From Streptomyces sp. NBC_01689 (GTDB lineage Bacteria; Actinomycetota; Actinomycetes; Streptomycetales; Streptomycetaceae), in NCBI RefSeq assembly GCF_036250675.1, contig NZ_CP109592.1, forward strand, positions 3,782,001 through 3,846,000: DNA of 64,000 bases. Direction: 5' to 3'. The position numbers and the translations under genes were made by a program. Position 1 is the first letter of the stretch, and each line of letters opens with the position of its first letter. Shown here piece by piece: positions 53,676 to 62,316 of this stretch. Below the pieces are notes generated by a model, which worked only from the letters and a program-made list of their open reading frames with translations, did not search any database and was not told where the DNA came from.

Positions 53676-53948
53676 TCAGGAGTTCTCCGTGGTCCGCTCC
53701 GCCGCCGCCCGCCGGAGTCCGGCGCTCTGCCCGGGATCGCGGGGATCGCGGGGCCACCGGGACGTGCCGGCGTCACGGACCTCGCGTGTCCGCGGGTCGG
53801 ACACGGACTCCGCGCACGCCTCGCACCGCGGGTTGCGGCACGGGCCGGGACCCCAGACGGGGACGACCGCGCCCAGTGTCTTGTGGCGCCGCACGACCGT
53901 GGCGACCGGCTGCCCGCAGGAGGGGCAGACATGCTCATCGGTGCCCAT
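53676..53948 (-). CDS. Small zinc-ribbon protein
   Basis: A 90-residue protein with paired cysteines (CPSCGQ near residue 8 and CRNPRCEAC near 37), the pattern of a zinc ribbon. The C-terminal half is Arg/Asp/Ser-rich and probably disordered. ATG 53948 begins MGTDEHVCPSC. I recognise no family, and no partner is adjacent. Confidence 0.6.
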   Translation of the reverse strand: MGTDEHVCPSCGQPVATVVRRHKTLGAVVPVWGPGPCRNPRCEACAESVSDPRTREVRDAGTSRWPRDPRDPGQSAGLRRAAAERTTENS

Positions 53949-54014
53949 GCCTTCAGGGTAGGACGCGACCCGGCCGCGCGCCCACGCACGGCCGCGCGGC
54001 CGTGGCCTCGCGGG

Positions 54015-54644
54015 CTACGCCCCCGTGGCCGCTCGCCCCGCCCCCGGCTCCCGCCACATCGGCCACATGCGGGGACCGTCCGGCAGTTCGAGGGGGCGGC
54101 CCAGGTCACCGAACCCGAGCCGCGCGTAGAGCGCGCGGCTGCGCTCGTTGCTGGCCTCCAGGTAGGCGGGGAGGCCCTCCTCGTCGCAGCGGTCGAGGAC
54201 GGACCCGACGAGCGCGCCGCCGAGGCCCTCGCCCTGGCGCTCCGGTGCCACCGAGATCATCCAGAGGTACTCGTGGGCACCGCCCACGGGGTGGACGCCG
54301 GCGGTGAGCCTGCCCACCAGTTCGACCCGTACGTTGTCGGGGTCCACGGCCTCGCGCAGCTGGACCGGACCGTCGTCCTCCGCGGGGTCGCCCCCGGTGT
54401 GCTCGTCCGCGGCGGGCACCGACAGCCACAGCGCGCAGGCCGCACCGTCCTCCGTGATGTCGACACGGCCCTCGGCGAACACGATGTCGGCGAACGCCGC
54501 CATCAGCCGGGGGTGCCGTTCCTCGCGGTGCGCCGCGTCCGGAAAGACCCAGCGGCTCACCGGGTCGTCCCGGAACGCCTCGTGGAGCAGGTGGACGACC
54601 CGTTCGCGATCGCCCTCGCCCGCCGTCCGTATCGCCACTCCCAT
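54015..54644 (-). CDS. GNAT family N-acetyltransferase
   Basis: A 209-residue acetyltransferase. The acetyl-CoA pocket reads LWMISVAPERQGEGLGGALV, followed by YLEASNERSRALYARLGF, the usual GNAT motif B. Substrate unknown. It reads the same way as the encapsulin operon but lies beyond that operon's terminator. Confidence 0.9.
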   Translation of the reverse strand: MGVAIRTAGEGDRERVVHLLHEAFRDDPVSRWVFPDAAHREERHPRLMAAFADIVFAEGRVDITEDGAACALWLSVPAADEHTGGDPAEDDGPVQLREAVDPDNVRVELVGRLTAGVHPVGGAHEYLWMISVAPERQGEGLGGALVGSVLDRCDEEGLPAYLEASNERSRALYARLGFGDLGRPLELPDGPRMWPMWREPGAGRAATGA

Positions 54645-54770
54645 GTCCCGCCCCTTCGCCTCGACCGCCCCTGGCCGTACAGCCGTCGCAGCCTAGCGGG
54701 GATCACGCACGGCAGAGGGGCGGACCCCGCGCACCGTGGGGATGCGCGGGATCCGCCCCGGCCGGGGCCC

Positions 54771-54804
54771 GGGACCGTACGGAGGTCAGGTGCCGTACGG
54801 TCCC
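54771..54804 (-). terminator. Hairpin terminator after the encapsulin operon
   Basis: GGGACCGTACGG (54771-54782) pairs perfectly with CCGTACGGTCCC (54793-54804) around a 10-base loop, 37 bases beyond the polyprenyl synthase stop. It closes the shell-synthase transcript. Confidence 0.8.
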
Positions 54805-54840
54805 GGTGGCCCCGGGGTCTTCAACCGTCCCGAGGCGCCT

Positions 54841-56019
54841 TCAGTTACTGCGCCGCGTGACGAACTCCGCCAGGGCCAGGAGACCGCCCGCGGCCTCCGG
54901 GTCGGGAATCGCCCGGGAGAGTTCGTGCATCGCCCGGGACATCCGGTCGGCGGCCTGGAGCTGGGCCCAGTCGCGGCCCCCCGCCCGCTCCACTGCCAGC
55001 ACCGTGCGCTCCAACTCCCCTTCCTCGTAGGGAACTCCGTACAGCTCGGCGAGTTCCGTCGCCGCCGGGGTGCCGGAGCCGAGCGCGGCCACCACGGGCA
55101 GGGACTTCTTGCGGGAGATGAGGTCCGCGCCGGCCGGCTTGCCGGTACGGCCCGGGTCCCCCCAGATCCCGATCACGTCGTCGATCAGCTGGAAGGCGAG
55201 CCCGGCCTCCCGGCCGAACGCGTCCAGCGCCTCGACGTCCTCCTCGTCCGCTCCCGCGTAGAGCCCTCCGATCGCGCAGGCGCAGCCGAGCAACGCGCCC
55301 GTCTTCGCCTCGGCCATGGCGAGACACTCGTCCAGGGTGACCTCGCCGGGGGCACGGCTCTCCATGGCCGTGTCGGTGCACTGCCCCTCGCACAGCTCCA
55401 CGACGCAGGCCGCGAGCCGCGCGGAGGCCGCCCGCGACGCCGGATGCGGGTCCTCGGCGAGCAGCCGCTGGCCGAGCGCCTGCAGGGCGTCCCCCGTGAG
55501 GATCGCGGCGGCGTCGCCGAACACGGTCCACGCGGTGGGCCGGTGTCTGCGGGTGGTGTCCCGGTCCATGACGTCGTCGTGCAGCAGGGTGAAGTTGTGG
55601 ATCAGCTCCACGGCGGCGGCGGCCCGCAGGGCCGGTGCCTGCTGCCCGCCGAGCGCCCCCGCGGCGGTGAGGACGAGCGCGGGGCGGATCGCCTTCCCCG
55701 CGTTCCCCGCCGCCGGGGTGCCGTCCGCGTGCTCCCAGCCGAAGTGGTAGAGCGCGACCCGGCGCATCGAACCCGGCAGCGAGTCGACGGCCCCGCGCAG
55801 CTCGGGGTCGACGGACGCCCGCGCGCGCTCCAGGATGCCCGCCGCCTCCGGCCCGTCGGGCGTGGTCGGCGGAGCCTGTTGTCGCATGGGCCTCCCGTCC
55901 GTGGAGCCGGGAGAACTCCGCCCGTCGGGCGACCCGGCCGCGCCTTGCTGGTGCTTCGGTCTCCCGGGTCTGCCCGTCCGGTCGGGCGTGAACACGGTGG
56001 CCGGGGTCGGGGAGGTCAC
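54841..56019 (-). CDS. Polyprenyl diphosphate synthase, probable encapsulin cargo
   Basis: A 392-residue trans-isoprenyl diphosphate synthase if started at GTG 56019, whose GTGA overlaps the shell stop; ATG 55887 (348 residues, GGGAGG three bases upstream) is the alternative. First Asp-rich motif DDVMD at 148-152, preceded by LIHNFTLLH with Phe five residues before it, which favours short (C15-C20) chains; second motif DDVIGIWGD from residue 280. The first 44 residues ([16 protein letters not shown] onward) are Pro/Gly/Ser-rich and disordered, unlike ordinary synthases, and resemble the N-terminal loading tails of family 2 encapsulin cargo. The operon with the shell gene makes encapsulation the likely fate. 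Confidence 0.9.
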   Translation of the reverse strand: MTSPTPATVFTPDRTGRPGRPKHQQGAAGSPDGRSSPGSTDGRPMRQQAPPTTPDGPEAAGILERARASVDPELRGAVDSLPGSMRRVALYHFGWEHADGTPAAGNAGKAIRPALVLTAAGALGGQQAPALRAAAAVELIHNFTLLHDDVMDRDTTRRHRPTAWTVFGDAAAILTGDALQALGQRLLAEDPHPASRAASARLAACVVELCEGQCTDTAMESRAPGEVTLDECLAMAEAKTGALLGCACAIGGLYAGADEEDVEALDAFGREAGLAFQLIDDVIGIWGDPGRTGKPAGADLISRKKSLPVVAALGSGTPAATELAELYGVPYEEGELERTVLAVERAGGRDWAQLQAADRMSRAMHELSRAIPDPEAAGGLLALAEFVTRRSN

Positions 56020-57422
56020 CGCCAGCGGCCGATCTCGACGTTCTCCAGGATGCCGAGCGCGTCCGGGACGAGGACCGCTGCCGAGTAGTACGCCGTCACC
56101 AGGTAGGAGATGATCGCCTGTTCGTTGATGCCCATGAAGCGCACCGACATGCTCGGCTCGATCTCGTCCGGGATGCCGGCCTGCTGGAGCCCGATGACGC
56201 CCTGCTCGGCCTCCCCGGTGCGCAGGGCGATGATCGAGGTCGTACGGGCGTCGCTGACCGGGATCTTGTTGCACGGGAAGATCGGGATGCCGCGCCAGGT
56301 CGGGATGCGGTTGCCCGCGACCTCGACGCTCTCCGGCACGAGCCCGCGCTTGTTGCACTCGCGGCCGAACGCGGAGATCGCGCGCGGGTGGGCGAGCAGC
56401 AGCTTGGTGCCGCGGCGGCGGCTGAGCAGTTCGTCGAGGTCGTCGGGGCTCGGGACGCCGTCGTGCGGCTGCAGCCGCTGGTCGTACTCGCAGTTGTTGA
56501 GCAGTCCGAACTCCCGGTTGTTGATGAGTTCGTGCTCCTGGCGCTCCTTCAGCGCCTCGACGGTCAGGCGGAGTTGCTGCTCGGTCTGGTTCATCGGCTG
56601 GTTGTAGAGGTCCGCGACCCGTGTGTGCAGGCGCAGTACCGTCTGGGCGATGCTCAGTTCGTACTCGCGCGGGGCGGCCTCGTAGTCCACGAAGGTGCCG
56701 GGGATGTCCTCCTCTCCGGTGTGGCCGGCGGCGAGGTCGATCTCCTTCTCGCCGTACCTGTTGGTGCGCTGCTCCGGGATCGACCGCAGTTGCTGGAGGT
56801 GGGTGCGCAGCGACTCGGAGCGCTCCGCGACCTGCTCCAGGTCCTGACGGGGCAGCGCGAGCACGGTGACCGCGGTGACGGCGCGGGCCGTGTACTCCCA
56901 GATGGCGTCCGGGTCGATGAGCGCCTGCTCGCCGAAGTACGCGCCGTCGGCGAGGACACCGAGGACCGCGTCGTCGCCGTAGGGCCCCGTACCGATCTTC
57001 TCGACCTTGCCGTGCGCGAGCAGGAACACCTCGTCGGACGGACTGCCGAACGAGGCGAGCACCTCCCCCGGCGCGAACTCCCGCTGCTGGCAGCGCTGGG
57101 CGAGCTCGCCGAGCACCTCCTGATCCTCGTAGGACCGCAGGACGGTCAGCTCGCCGAGCTCGGCGGGGATGACCTGGACGCGGTCACCCGTCTTCACGAA
57201 CGTCACCCTGCCGTCACCCACGGAGTAGCTGAGCCGCCGGTTCACGCGGTACGTGCCACCCTGCACGTTCACCCACGGGAGCATGCGCAGCAGCCACCGT
57301 GAACTGATCTCCTGCATCTGGGGTGCGGACTTGGTGGTGGTGGCCAGGTTCCGCGCGGCCGATGTGCCGAGACTCTGCTGCGGCCTGCCCTGACCCGAAC
57401 GGACCTCTTCGCCTACCGACAT
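56016..57422 (-). CDS. Family 2B encapsulin shell protein with cyclic-nucleotide-binding-like domain
   Basis: A 468-residue protein of the EshA-like type: an N-terminal arm, a cyclic-nucleotide-binding-like insertion at about residues 92-212, and an HK97-type capsid fold in the rest ([65 protein letters not shown]). This layout defines family 2B encapsulins, which self-assemble into icosahedral protein shells around an enzyme. The phosphate-binding stretch reads FGEQALI then WEYTAR, where cAMP-binding proteins have an Arg, so ligand binding is uncertain. ATG 57422 has GGGAGG nine bases upstream; ATG 57443 is possible. The next gene is the presumed cargo enzyme. Confidence 0.92.
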   Translation of the reverse strand: MSVGEEVRSGQGRPQQSLGTSAARNLATTTKSAPQMQEISSRWLLRMLPWVNVQGGTYRVNRRLSYSVGDGRVTFVKTGDRVQVIPAELGELTVLRSYEDQEVLGELAQRCQQREFAPGEVLASFGSPSDEVFLLAHGKVEKIGTGPYGDDAVLGVLADGAYFGEQALIDPDAIWEYTARAVTAVTVLALPRQDLEQVAERSESLRTHLQQLRSIPEQRTNRYGEKEIDLAAGHTGEEDIPGTFVDYEAAPREYELSIAQTVLRLHTRVADLYNQPMNQTEQQLRLTVEALKERQEHELINNREFGLLNNCEYDQRLQPHDGVPSPDDLDELLSRRRGTKLLLAHPRAISAFGRECNKRGLVPESVEVAGNRIPTWRGIPIFPCNKIPVSDARTTSIIALRTGEAEQGVIGLQQAGIPDEIEPSMSVRFMGINEQAIISYLVTAYYSAAVLVPDALGILENVEIGRWR

Positions 57423-57709
57423 GAAAATTGCCCTCCCGGTCATGCGCTGATCTGCGTCGCTCAGCCTTCCATCACGGAGCGTGCCGGTGCTATTACACGA
57501 ATGAGGGGGAATGGATCACGTCCGATTGGGCAGAGACGCGCACTTTGCCGAGCGGGCGAACCGGGCGGAGCCCTGACCTCCGGATCGGCGGTGCCGCGTT
57601 CTCGAACAACGGGGCCCGCACCGTCGAACAGCCTCGCGTCGCCGTGTCCGGGAACTCCGCATTCAGGCCAACCGTTTGACATTTCGACGGACGACGACAG
57701 GAGACGGCG

Positions 57710-57943
57710 ATGGCAGGCTTCCTGGACCGCGCCAAGGAACAGGCGCAGCGGGGGCTCACGCAGGGCAAGCAGAAGCTGGACGAGGTGCAGGCGCAGCGCG
57801 CGGGTGCCGACCTCCTCAAGAGACTCGGCGCGGCGTACTACGCGGAGCGGCGCGGCAGCGGGTCCCCCGAGGCGACGCAGCAGGCCCTCCAGGCCCTGGA
57901 GAGCCACATCGCGGCGAACGGGGACGCGTTCCTGCGCTCCTGA
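57710..57943 (+). CDS. Small helical protein
   Basis: A 77-residue protein: FLDRAKEQAQRGLTQGKQKLDEVQAQRAGADLLKRLGAAYYAERRG, then EATQQALQALESHI. It is helical and charged with no membrane segment. GGAGAC precedes ATG at six bases. It is divergent from the encapsulin gene across 287 bases. I recognise no function; its conservation next to encapsulin operons would need checking. Confidence 0.75.
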   Translation: MAGFLDRAKEQAQRGLTQGKQKLDEVQAQRAGADLLKRLGAAYYAERRGSGSPEATQQALQALESHIAANGDAFLRS

Positions 57944-58091
57944 ACGGCGCTTCCCCGGTGCGCGCCCGGCCCTGACCGGATCGGCTCGCACGCTGTACGA
58001 ACGGCTCACCCGGACCCTCCGCTTCCGGGTAGAAGCGGCGGTACGAGACGGCCGCGTCCGGTGGCCGGCGTACAGCGCGAAGGAGGCGGTC

Positions 58092-58682
58092 ATGGCTCCA
58101 CCCATGTCCGCGGCCGGTTTCCTGGACCGGCTCAGGAGGGAAGGCCTCACCGTCGTCGAGGTCGGCGAGTGGGAACAGCACAACCGCAACCACAAGGGGC
58201 CGTGGGGCCCGGTGTACGGGGTGATGATCCACCACACGGCGTCCGCGGGCGACGAGCGCACCATCGGCCTCTGCCGCGCGGGTCGGGCCGACCTGCCGGG
58301 CCCGCTGTGTCACGGCGTCATCACCAAGGACGGCGTCGTGCACCTCGTGGGCTACGGGCGGGTCAACCACGCGGGCCTGGGCGACGACGACGTGCTGCGT
58401 GCCGTGATCGCCGAGAAGGCGCTCCCGGTGGACAACGAGGCGAACACCGACGGCAACCGTCACTTCTACGGCTTCGAGTGCGAGAACCTGGGCAACGGCA
58501 AGGACCCCTGGCCCGAGGTCCAGCTGGAGGCGATCGAGAAGGTCGCGGCCGCGATCTGCCGCCACCACGGCTGGACGGAGCGCTCGGTCATCGGCCACCT
58601 GGAGTGGCAGCCGGGCAAGATCGATCCGCGCGGTTTCACGATGGCCTCGATGAGAGCGCGGGTCCGCGACCGCCTGAAATGA
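58092..58682 (+). CDS. N-acetylmuramoyl-L-alanine amidase (Amidase_2/PGRP type)
   Basis: A 196-residue zinc amidase. Ligands appear as MIHHTAS (first His), VIGHLEWQPGKIDPRGF (second His and Asp). It cleaves the bond between N-acetylmuramate and L-Ala. There is no signal peptide, so it acts inside the cell or is released by lysis; this pattern also occurs in phage endolysins. ATG 58092 follows GGAGG. No phage genes surround it. Confidence 0.88.
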   Translation: MAPPMSAAGFLDRLRREGLTVVEVGEWEQHNRNHKGPWGPVYGVMIHHTASAGDERTIGLCRAGRADLPGPLCHGVITKDGVVHLVGYGRVNHAGLGDDDVLRAVIAEKALPVDNEANTDGNRHFYGFECENLGNGKDPWPEVQLEAIEKVAAAICRHHGWTERSVIGHLEWQPGKIDPRGFTMASMRARVRDRLK

Positions 58683-58738
58683 CGCACACGCGTTCGCCGG
58701 TCGCCCGGATTCCCGTACGGCTGTCCGACAATGGTGGG

Positions 58739-59701
58739 GTGACCAGCCCCGACGGCCCCGGCGTTCCGGGCGCCCCCACCGTGCCCGGCGTCCCGGACGT
58801 CCCGGAAACGCCCGACCCGGCCGGACTGCGGCCCCGGCTGCCCTCGCCGCTGCGCCCGGTCGCGGACGGACGCTTCGCGCGCCACGGCGTCCGGCTGCTG
58901 CTCAAACGGGACGATCTGATCCACCCGGAGCTGATCGGCAACAAGTGGCGCAAGCTGGCACCGAACCTGCGCGCCGCGGCCGGCCGCACCCTGCTGACCT
59001 TCGGCGGCGCGTACTCGAACCATCTCCGGGCCACCGCCGCCGCGGGCCGTCTCCTCGGACTGCCGACCGTCGGCGTGGTCCGGGGCGACGAACTGGCCCG
59101 CCGCCCCCTCAACCCCTCCCTCGCCCGGTGCGCCGCGGACGGGATGCGGCTGCACTTCGTCGACAGGCCGACCTACCGCCGGAAGGCCGAGCCGCGGACC
59201 CTGGCCGCGATCCTGCGCGCCGCGGACGCCCGGGACGCCTACGTCGTCCCCGAGGGCGGCAGCAACGCCCTCGCCGTGCACGGCTGCCGGAAGCTCGGCA
59301 CGGAACTGCGCGGCCGCGCCGATGTCGTCGCCCTCGCCTGCGGGACGGGCGGCACCCTCGCGGGCCTGGCCGCCGGTCTCGCGGGCGACCAGCGGGCGCT
59401 GGGCGTCCCCGTCCTCAAGGGCGGCTTCCTGGAAGCGGAGGTACAGGCCCTCCAGGAAGCCGCCTTCGGCGGCCGCCGCGGCACCTGGTCCCTCGACGAC
59501 CGCTTCCACTTCGGCGGTTACGCGCGCACCACGTCCGAACTCGACCTCTTCGCCGAGGACTTCGAGCGGCGCCACGGTCTGCCCGTCGAACGTCTCTATG
59601 TCGCCAAGATGCTGTACGGACTTGTCGCCCTGGCCGAGGAGGGGGCGTTCGCACCGGGCACGACCGTCGCGGCGGTGATCACCGGGGCGCCGCCGGGGTG
59701 A
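58739..59701 (+). CDS. ACC deaminase / D-cysteine desulfhydrase-like PLP enzyme
   Basis: A 320-residue fold-type II PLP enzyme. The PLP lysine lies in HPELIGNKWRKLA; GGAYSNHLRATAA and VALACGTGGTLAGLAAG form the phosphate-binding loops. The family includes 1-aminocyclopropane-1-carboxylate deaminase and D-cysteine desulfhydrase; sequence alone does not decide. GTG 58739 begins a Pro/Gly-rich leader. It follows the amidase by 56 bases. Confidence 0.87.
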   Translation: MTSPDGPGVPGAPTVPGVPDVPETPDPAGLRPRLPSPLRPVADGRFARHGVRLLLKRDDLIHPELIGNKWRKLAPNLRAAAGRTLLTFGGAYSNHLRATAAAGRLLGLPTVGVVRGDELARRPLNPSLARCAADGMRLHFVDRPTYRRKAEPRTLAAILRAADARDAYVVPEGGSNALAVHGCRKLGTELRGRADVVALACGTGGTLAGLAAGLAGDQRALGVPVLKGGFLEAEVQALQEAAFGGRRGTWSLDDRFHFGGYARTTSELDLFAEDFERRHGLPVERLYVAKMLYGLVALAEEGAFAPGTTVAAVITGAPPG

Positions 59702-59726
59702 CCCGGGCACGGGCGCCGCGGAGGCC

Positions 59727-61322
59727 TCACGCCGCCTCCCGGTAGGCCGCCGCCTCCTCCAGGTCCAGCCGTCTCAGCAGCGTGCGCAGCATCTCGTCGT
59801 CGATGTAGCGGTGGTCGCGCAGCCGCACGAAGACCTCGCGCTCGGCGCTGATCATCTTGCGGGACAGCCTGCGGTAGGTGTCGTCGGCGGTCTCACCGGT
59901 CACCGGGTTGACCGCGCCGAGCCGCTCCCAGACCGCGTTGCGGCGGCGCTCCAGGACCGAGCGGAGCCGGTCGGCGAGCGGCGGCGGCAGGGCGTTGCGC
60001 TCGTCGGCGAGCAGCTCGTCGAGGCGCTGTTCGGCGGCCCGGGACGCCTGGGCCTGGGCGTTGGCCTCGGCGAGCGTCTCGGCCTGGGGGTCGCGGCCGG
60101 GCAGTTTCAGGAGGCGGATCAGCGGCGGCAGGCTCAGCCCCTGGACGACCAGGGTGGCGATGACGGTCGTGAAGGTGAGGAAGAGCAGGAGGTTGCGCTC
60201 GGGGAAGTGCTCGCCGCCGTCCACCGTGAGCGGGATCGAGAAGGCGATGGCGAGCGACACCACGCCCCGCATCCCGGCCCAGCCGATGACGAAGGGAGCC
60301 TTCCAGGTGGGGTTCTCCTCCCGCTCCCGGACGCGCGAGGAGAGGATCCGCGGCAGGAAGGTGGCGGGATACACCCATACGAACCGGGCCGCCACCACCA
60401 CCAGGAAGACGGCCACCGCGTACCAGGCGGCGCTGAGCCCCTCGTACGGGCCGAGGCCCTTGAGGACGACCGGGAGTTGCAGGCCGATCAGCGCGAACAC
60501 GGCCGACTCCAGGACGAACGCGACCATCTTCCAGACGGCCTCCTCCTGGAGCCGGGTCGCGAAGTCGACCTCCCAGGCCCGGTGTCCGAGGTAGAGCGCG
60601 ACGACGACCACGGCGAGCACCCCGGACGCGTGCACCTGCTCGGCGATCCCGTACGCGACGAAGGGGATCAGCAGGGAGAGGGTGTTCTGCAGGAGCGCCT
60701 CGCTCAGGTGCGTGCGCAGCCAGTGGATCGGCATCATCAGCACGAGGCCGACGAGCACGCCGCCGACCGCCGCGACCAGGAACTCACGGATGCCGCCCGT
60801 CCACGTCGCGCCCTCGCCGACGGCGGCCGCCAGGGCCACCTTGTAGGCGGTGATCGCGGTCGCGTCGTTGACCAGCGACTCGCCCTGCAGAATCGTGGTG
60901 ATCTTCGAGGGCAGCCCCACCCGGCGCGCCACCGCGGTGGCAGCGACCGCGTCCGGCGGCGCCACCACCGCCCCGAACACCAGCGCCGCGGGCAGCGGCA
61001 GACCCGGCACGATCAGATAGGTGACCCAGCCGACGGCCAGCGTCGCGAAGAGCACGTACCCGACCGACAGCAGCGCGATGGGCCGCAGATGCGCCCGCAG
61101 GTCGAGGTACGAACTGTCGGTGGCGGCCGTGTACAGCAGCGGGGGCAGCAGCAGCGGGAGGACGACATCGGGGTCGAGTTCGTATCCGGGCACCCCGGGG
61201 ACGTAGGCGACGACGAGGCCGGCGGCGACGAGCAGCAGCGGCGCCGGCACCGGAGTGCGCCGGGCCGCCCCGGCGACCGCGGCGCTTCCCGCGACCAGCA
61301 ACAGCAGTGGCAATACGTGCAT
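59727..61322 (-). CDS. Na+/H+ antiporter (CPA1/NhaP type)
   Basis: A 531-residue monovalent cation/proton antiporter with about 12 membrane segments. The key region is VFGAVVAPPDAVAATAVARRVGLPSKITTILQGESLVNDATA, with the paired Asp residues of the ion pathway. A cytoplasmic tail of about 120 residues follows, rich in Glu/Arg. It is divergent from the UBP zinc-finger gene by 61 bases. Confidence 0.93.
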   Translation of the reverse strand: MHVLPLLLLVAGSAAVAGAARRTPVPAPLLLVAAGLVVAYVPGVPGYELDPDVVLPLLLPPLLYTAATDSSYLDLRAHLRPIALLSVGYVLFATLAVGWVTYLIVPGLPLPAALVFGAVVAPPDAVAATAVARRVGLPSKITTILQGESLVNDATAITAYKVALAAAVGEGATWTGGIREFLVAAVGGVLVGLVLMMPIHWLRTHLSEALLQNTLSLLIPFVAYGIAEQVHASGVLAVVVVALYLGHRAWEVDFATRLQEEAVWKMVAFVLESAVFALIGLQLPVVLKGLGPYEGLSAAWYAVAVFLVVVAARFVWVYPATFLPRILSSRVREREENPTWKAPFVIGWAGMRGVVSLAIAFSIPLTVDGGEHFPERNLLLFLTFTTVIATLVVQGLSLPPLIRLLKLPGRDPQAETLAEANAQAQASRAAEQRLDELLADERNALPPPLADRLRSVLERRRNAVWERLGAVNPVTGETADDTYRRLSRKMISAEREVFVRLRDHRYIDDEMLRTLLRRLDLEEAAAYREAA

Positions 61323-61383
61323 CCTCGTCCGCCCGCCCTCGTTTTCGCGCGGCATCCCGCACGCCCGACGTAACCTGGCAATC

Positions 61384-61644
61384 ATGAAACAGTGCACGCA
61401 TGCCGACGCGCTGCCGCACCCCGAACCCGATCCCACGAGCGACACGTGCCTGGAGTGTCTCGCCGCGGGCACACATCCGGTACAGCTGCGCCTGTGCCTG
61501 GAATGCGGGCACCTCAGCTGCTGCGACTCCTCGCCGCTGCGGCACGCGACAGAGCATTTCAAGGAGACGGGACACCCCGTGATGCGAACGTTCGAGCCCG
61601 GTGAGAGCTGGCGCTGGTGCTTCGTCGACCACGTACTGGCGTGA
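61384..61644 (+). CDS. UBP-type zinc-finger protein
   Basis: An 86-residue protein that is almost wholly a ZnF-UBP domain: CTHADAL, CLECLAAG, LCLECGHLSCCDSS, RHATEHFKETGHPVM and WRWCFVDH supply the Cys/His ligands. Eukaryotic versions bind the ubiquitin C-terminus; the bacterial role is unknown. No Shine-Dalgarno is seen; TAACCT lies seven bases before the ATG and could be a -10 for a leaderless message. Confidence 0.88.
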   Translation: MKQCTHADALPHPEPDPTSDTCLECLAAGTHPVQLRLCLECGHLSCCDSSPLRHATEHFKETGHPVMRTFEPGESWRWCFVDHVLA

Positions 61645-61741
61645 CCCGCCGTCGGGACGGTTCGACCGTCTGACGCCTGGGTACGTCAACCCGGCGCGCG
61701 CTCTTCCTATTTGGGCCCGCAGACCCCTAGCCACTGTCCGT

Positions 61742-61764
61742 ACTCATAGGCTTACTATGAGTGA
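61742..61764 (+). promoter_or_regulatory. BldD-like box and dyad before the anti-sigma/sigma operon
   Basis: TTACTATGAGTGA (61752-61764) fits the BldD consensus TNAC-N5-GTNA. It overlaps a dyad ACTCATA-N7-TATGAGT (61742-61762). BldD, the c-di-GMP-dependent master repressor of Streptomyces development, is known to bind a sigH promoter. The site is about 140 bases before the anti-sigma start. Confidence 0.7.
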
Positions 61765-61902
61765 CAGCAAGGGGTGGGGTCCCCAGGACAGGAAAGTCGG
61801 GAGCGCGGTAGCGTCACCGCTGAACACCTGGCGCGTTACCCCGGGGGGCGACCCTCGGCCCCGAAAGAGCTCGAATGAGCTTGTACCACCTTGGAGGTGA
61901 GG

Positions 61903-62316
61903 GTGTCCCAGATCGCAGGCGAGCCCGCGACGAAGGACTTCGTGGAAGTCCGGCTGCCCGCCGCGGGTGCCTACCTGTCGGTGCTGCGCACGGCCACGGC
62001 CGGCCTCGCGGCCCGTTTGGACTTCACCCTCGACGAGATCGAGGACCTGCGCATCGCGGTGGACGAGGCCTGCGCGATCCTGCTGCAGCAGGCCGTTCCC
62101 GGTTCGGTGCTCAGTTGCGTCTTCCGGCTCATCGACGACTCGCTCGAGGTGACGGTCTCCGCTCCGACCACCGACGGTCACGCTCCGTCACGGGACACGT
62201 TCGCGTGGACCGTGCTCTCGGCGCTCGCGGGCAAGGTCGACTCCACCGTCGCCGAGGACAAGACCGTTTCGATCAGCCTCTACAAACAGCGCGGCGCGGG
62301 ACCCGGGCCGGCGTGA
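61903..62316 (+). CDS. Anti-sigma factor, RsbW-like kinase fold (sigH partner)
   Basis: A 137-residue protein with the RsbW/SpoIIAB-like ATPase fold: LDEIEDLRIAVDEACAILL is the N-box region and DTFAWTVLSALAGKVDS the C-terminal part. GTG 61903 follows GGAGGTGAG. Its stop overlaps the sigma start (GTGA), so both are made together, as in the ushX/prsH-sigH pair. It should bind and inhibit the sigma factor until stress releases it. Confidence 0.9.
   Translation: MSQIAGEPATKDFVEVRLPAAGAYLSVLRTATAGLAARLDFTLDEIEDLRIAVDEACAILLQQAVPGSVLSCVFRLIDDSLEVTVSAPTTDGHAPSRDTFAWTVLSALAGKVDSTVAEDKTVSISLYKQRGAGPGPA

Noticed and set aside
58092..58682. A phage endolysin marking a prophage
   Set aside because: The amidase resembles phage enzymes, but no holin, structural or integrase gene lies nearby; it is probably a host gene.
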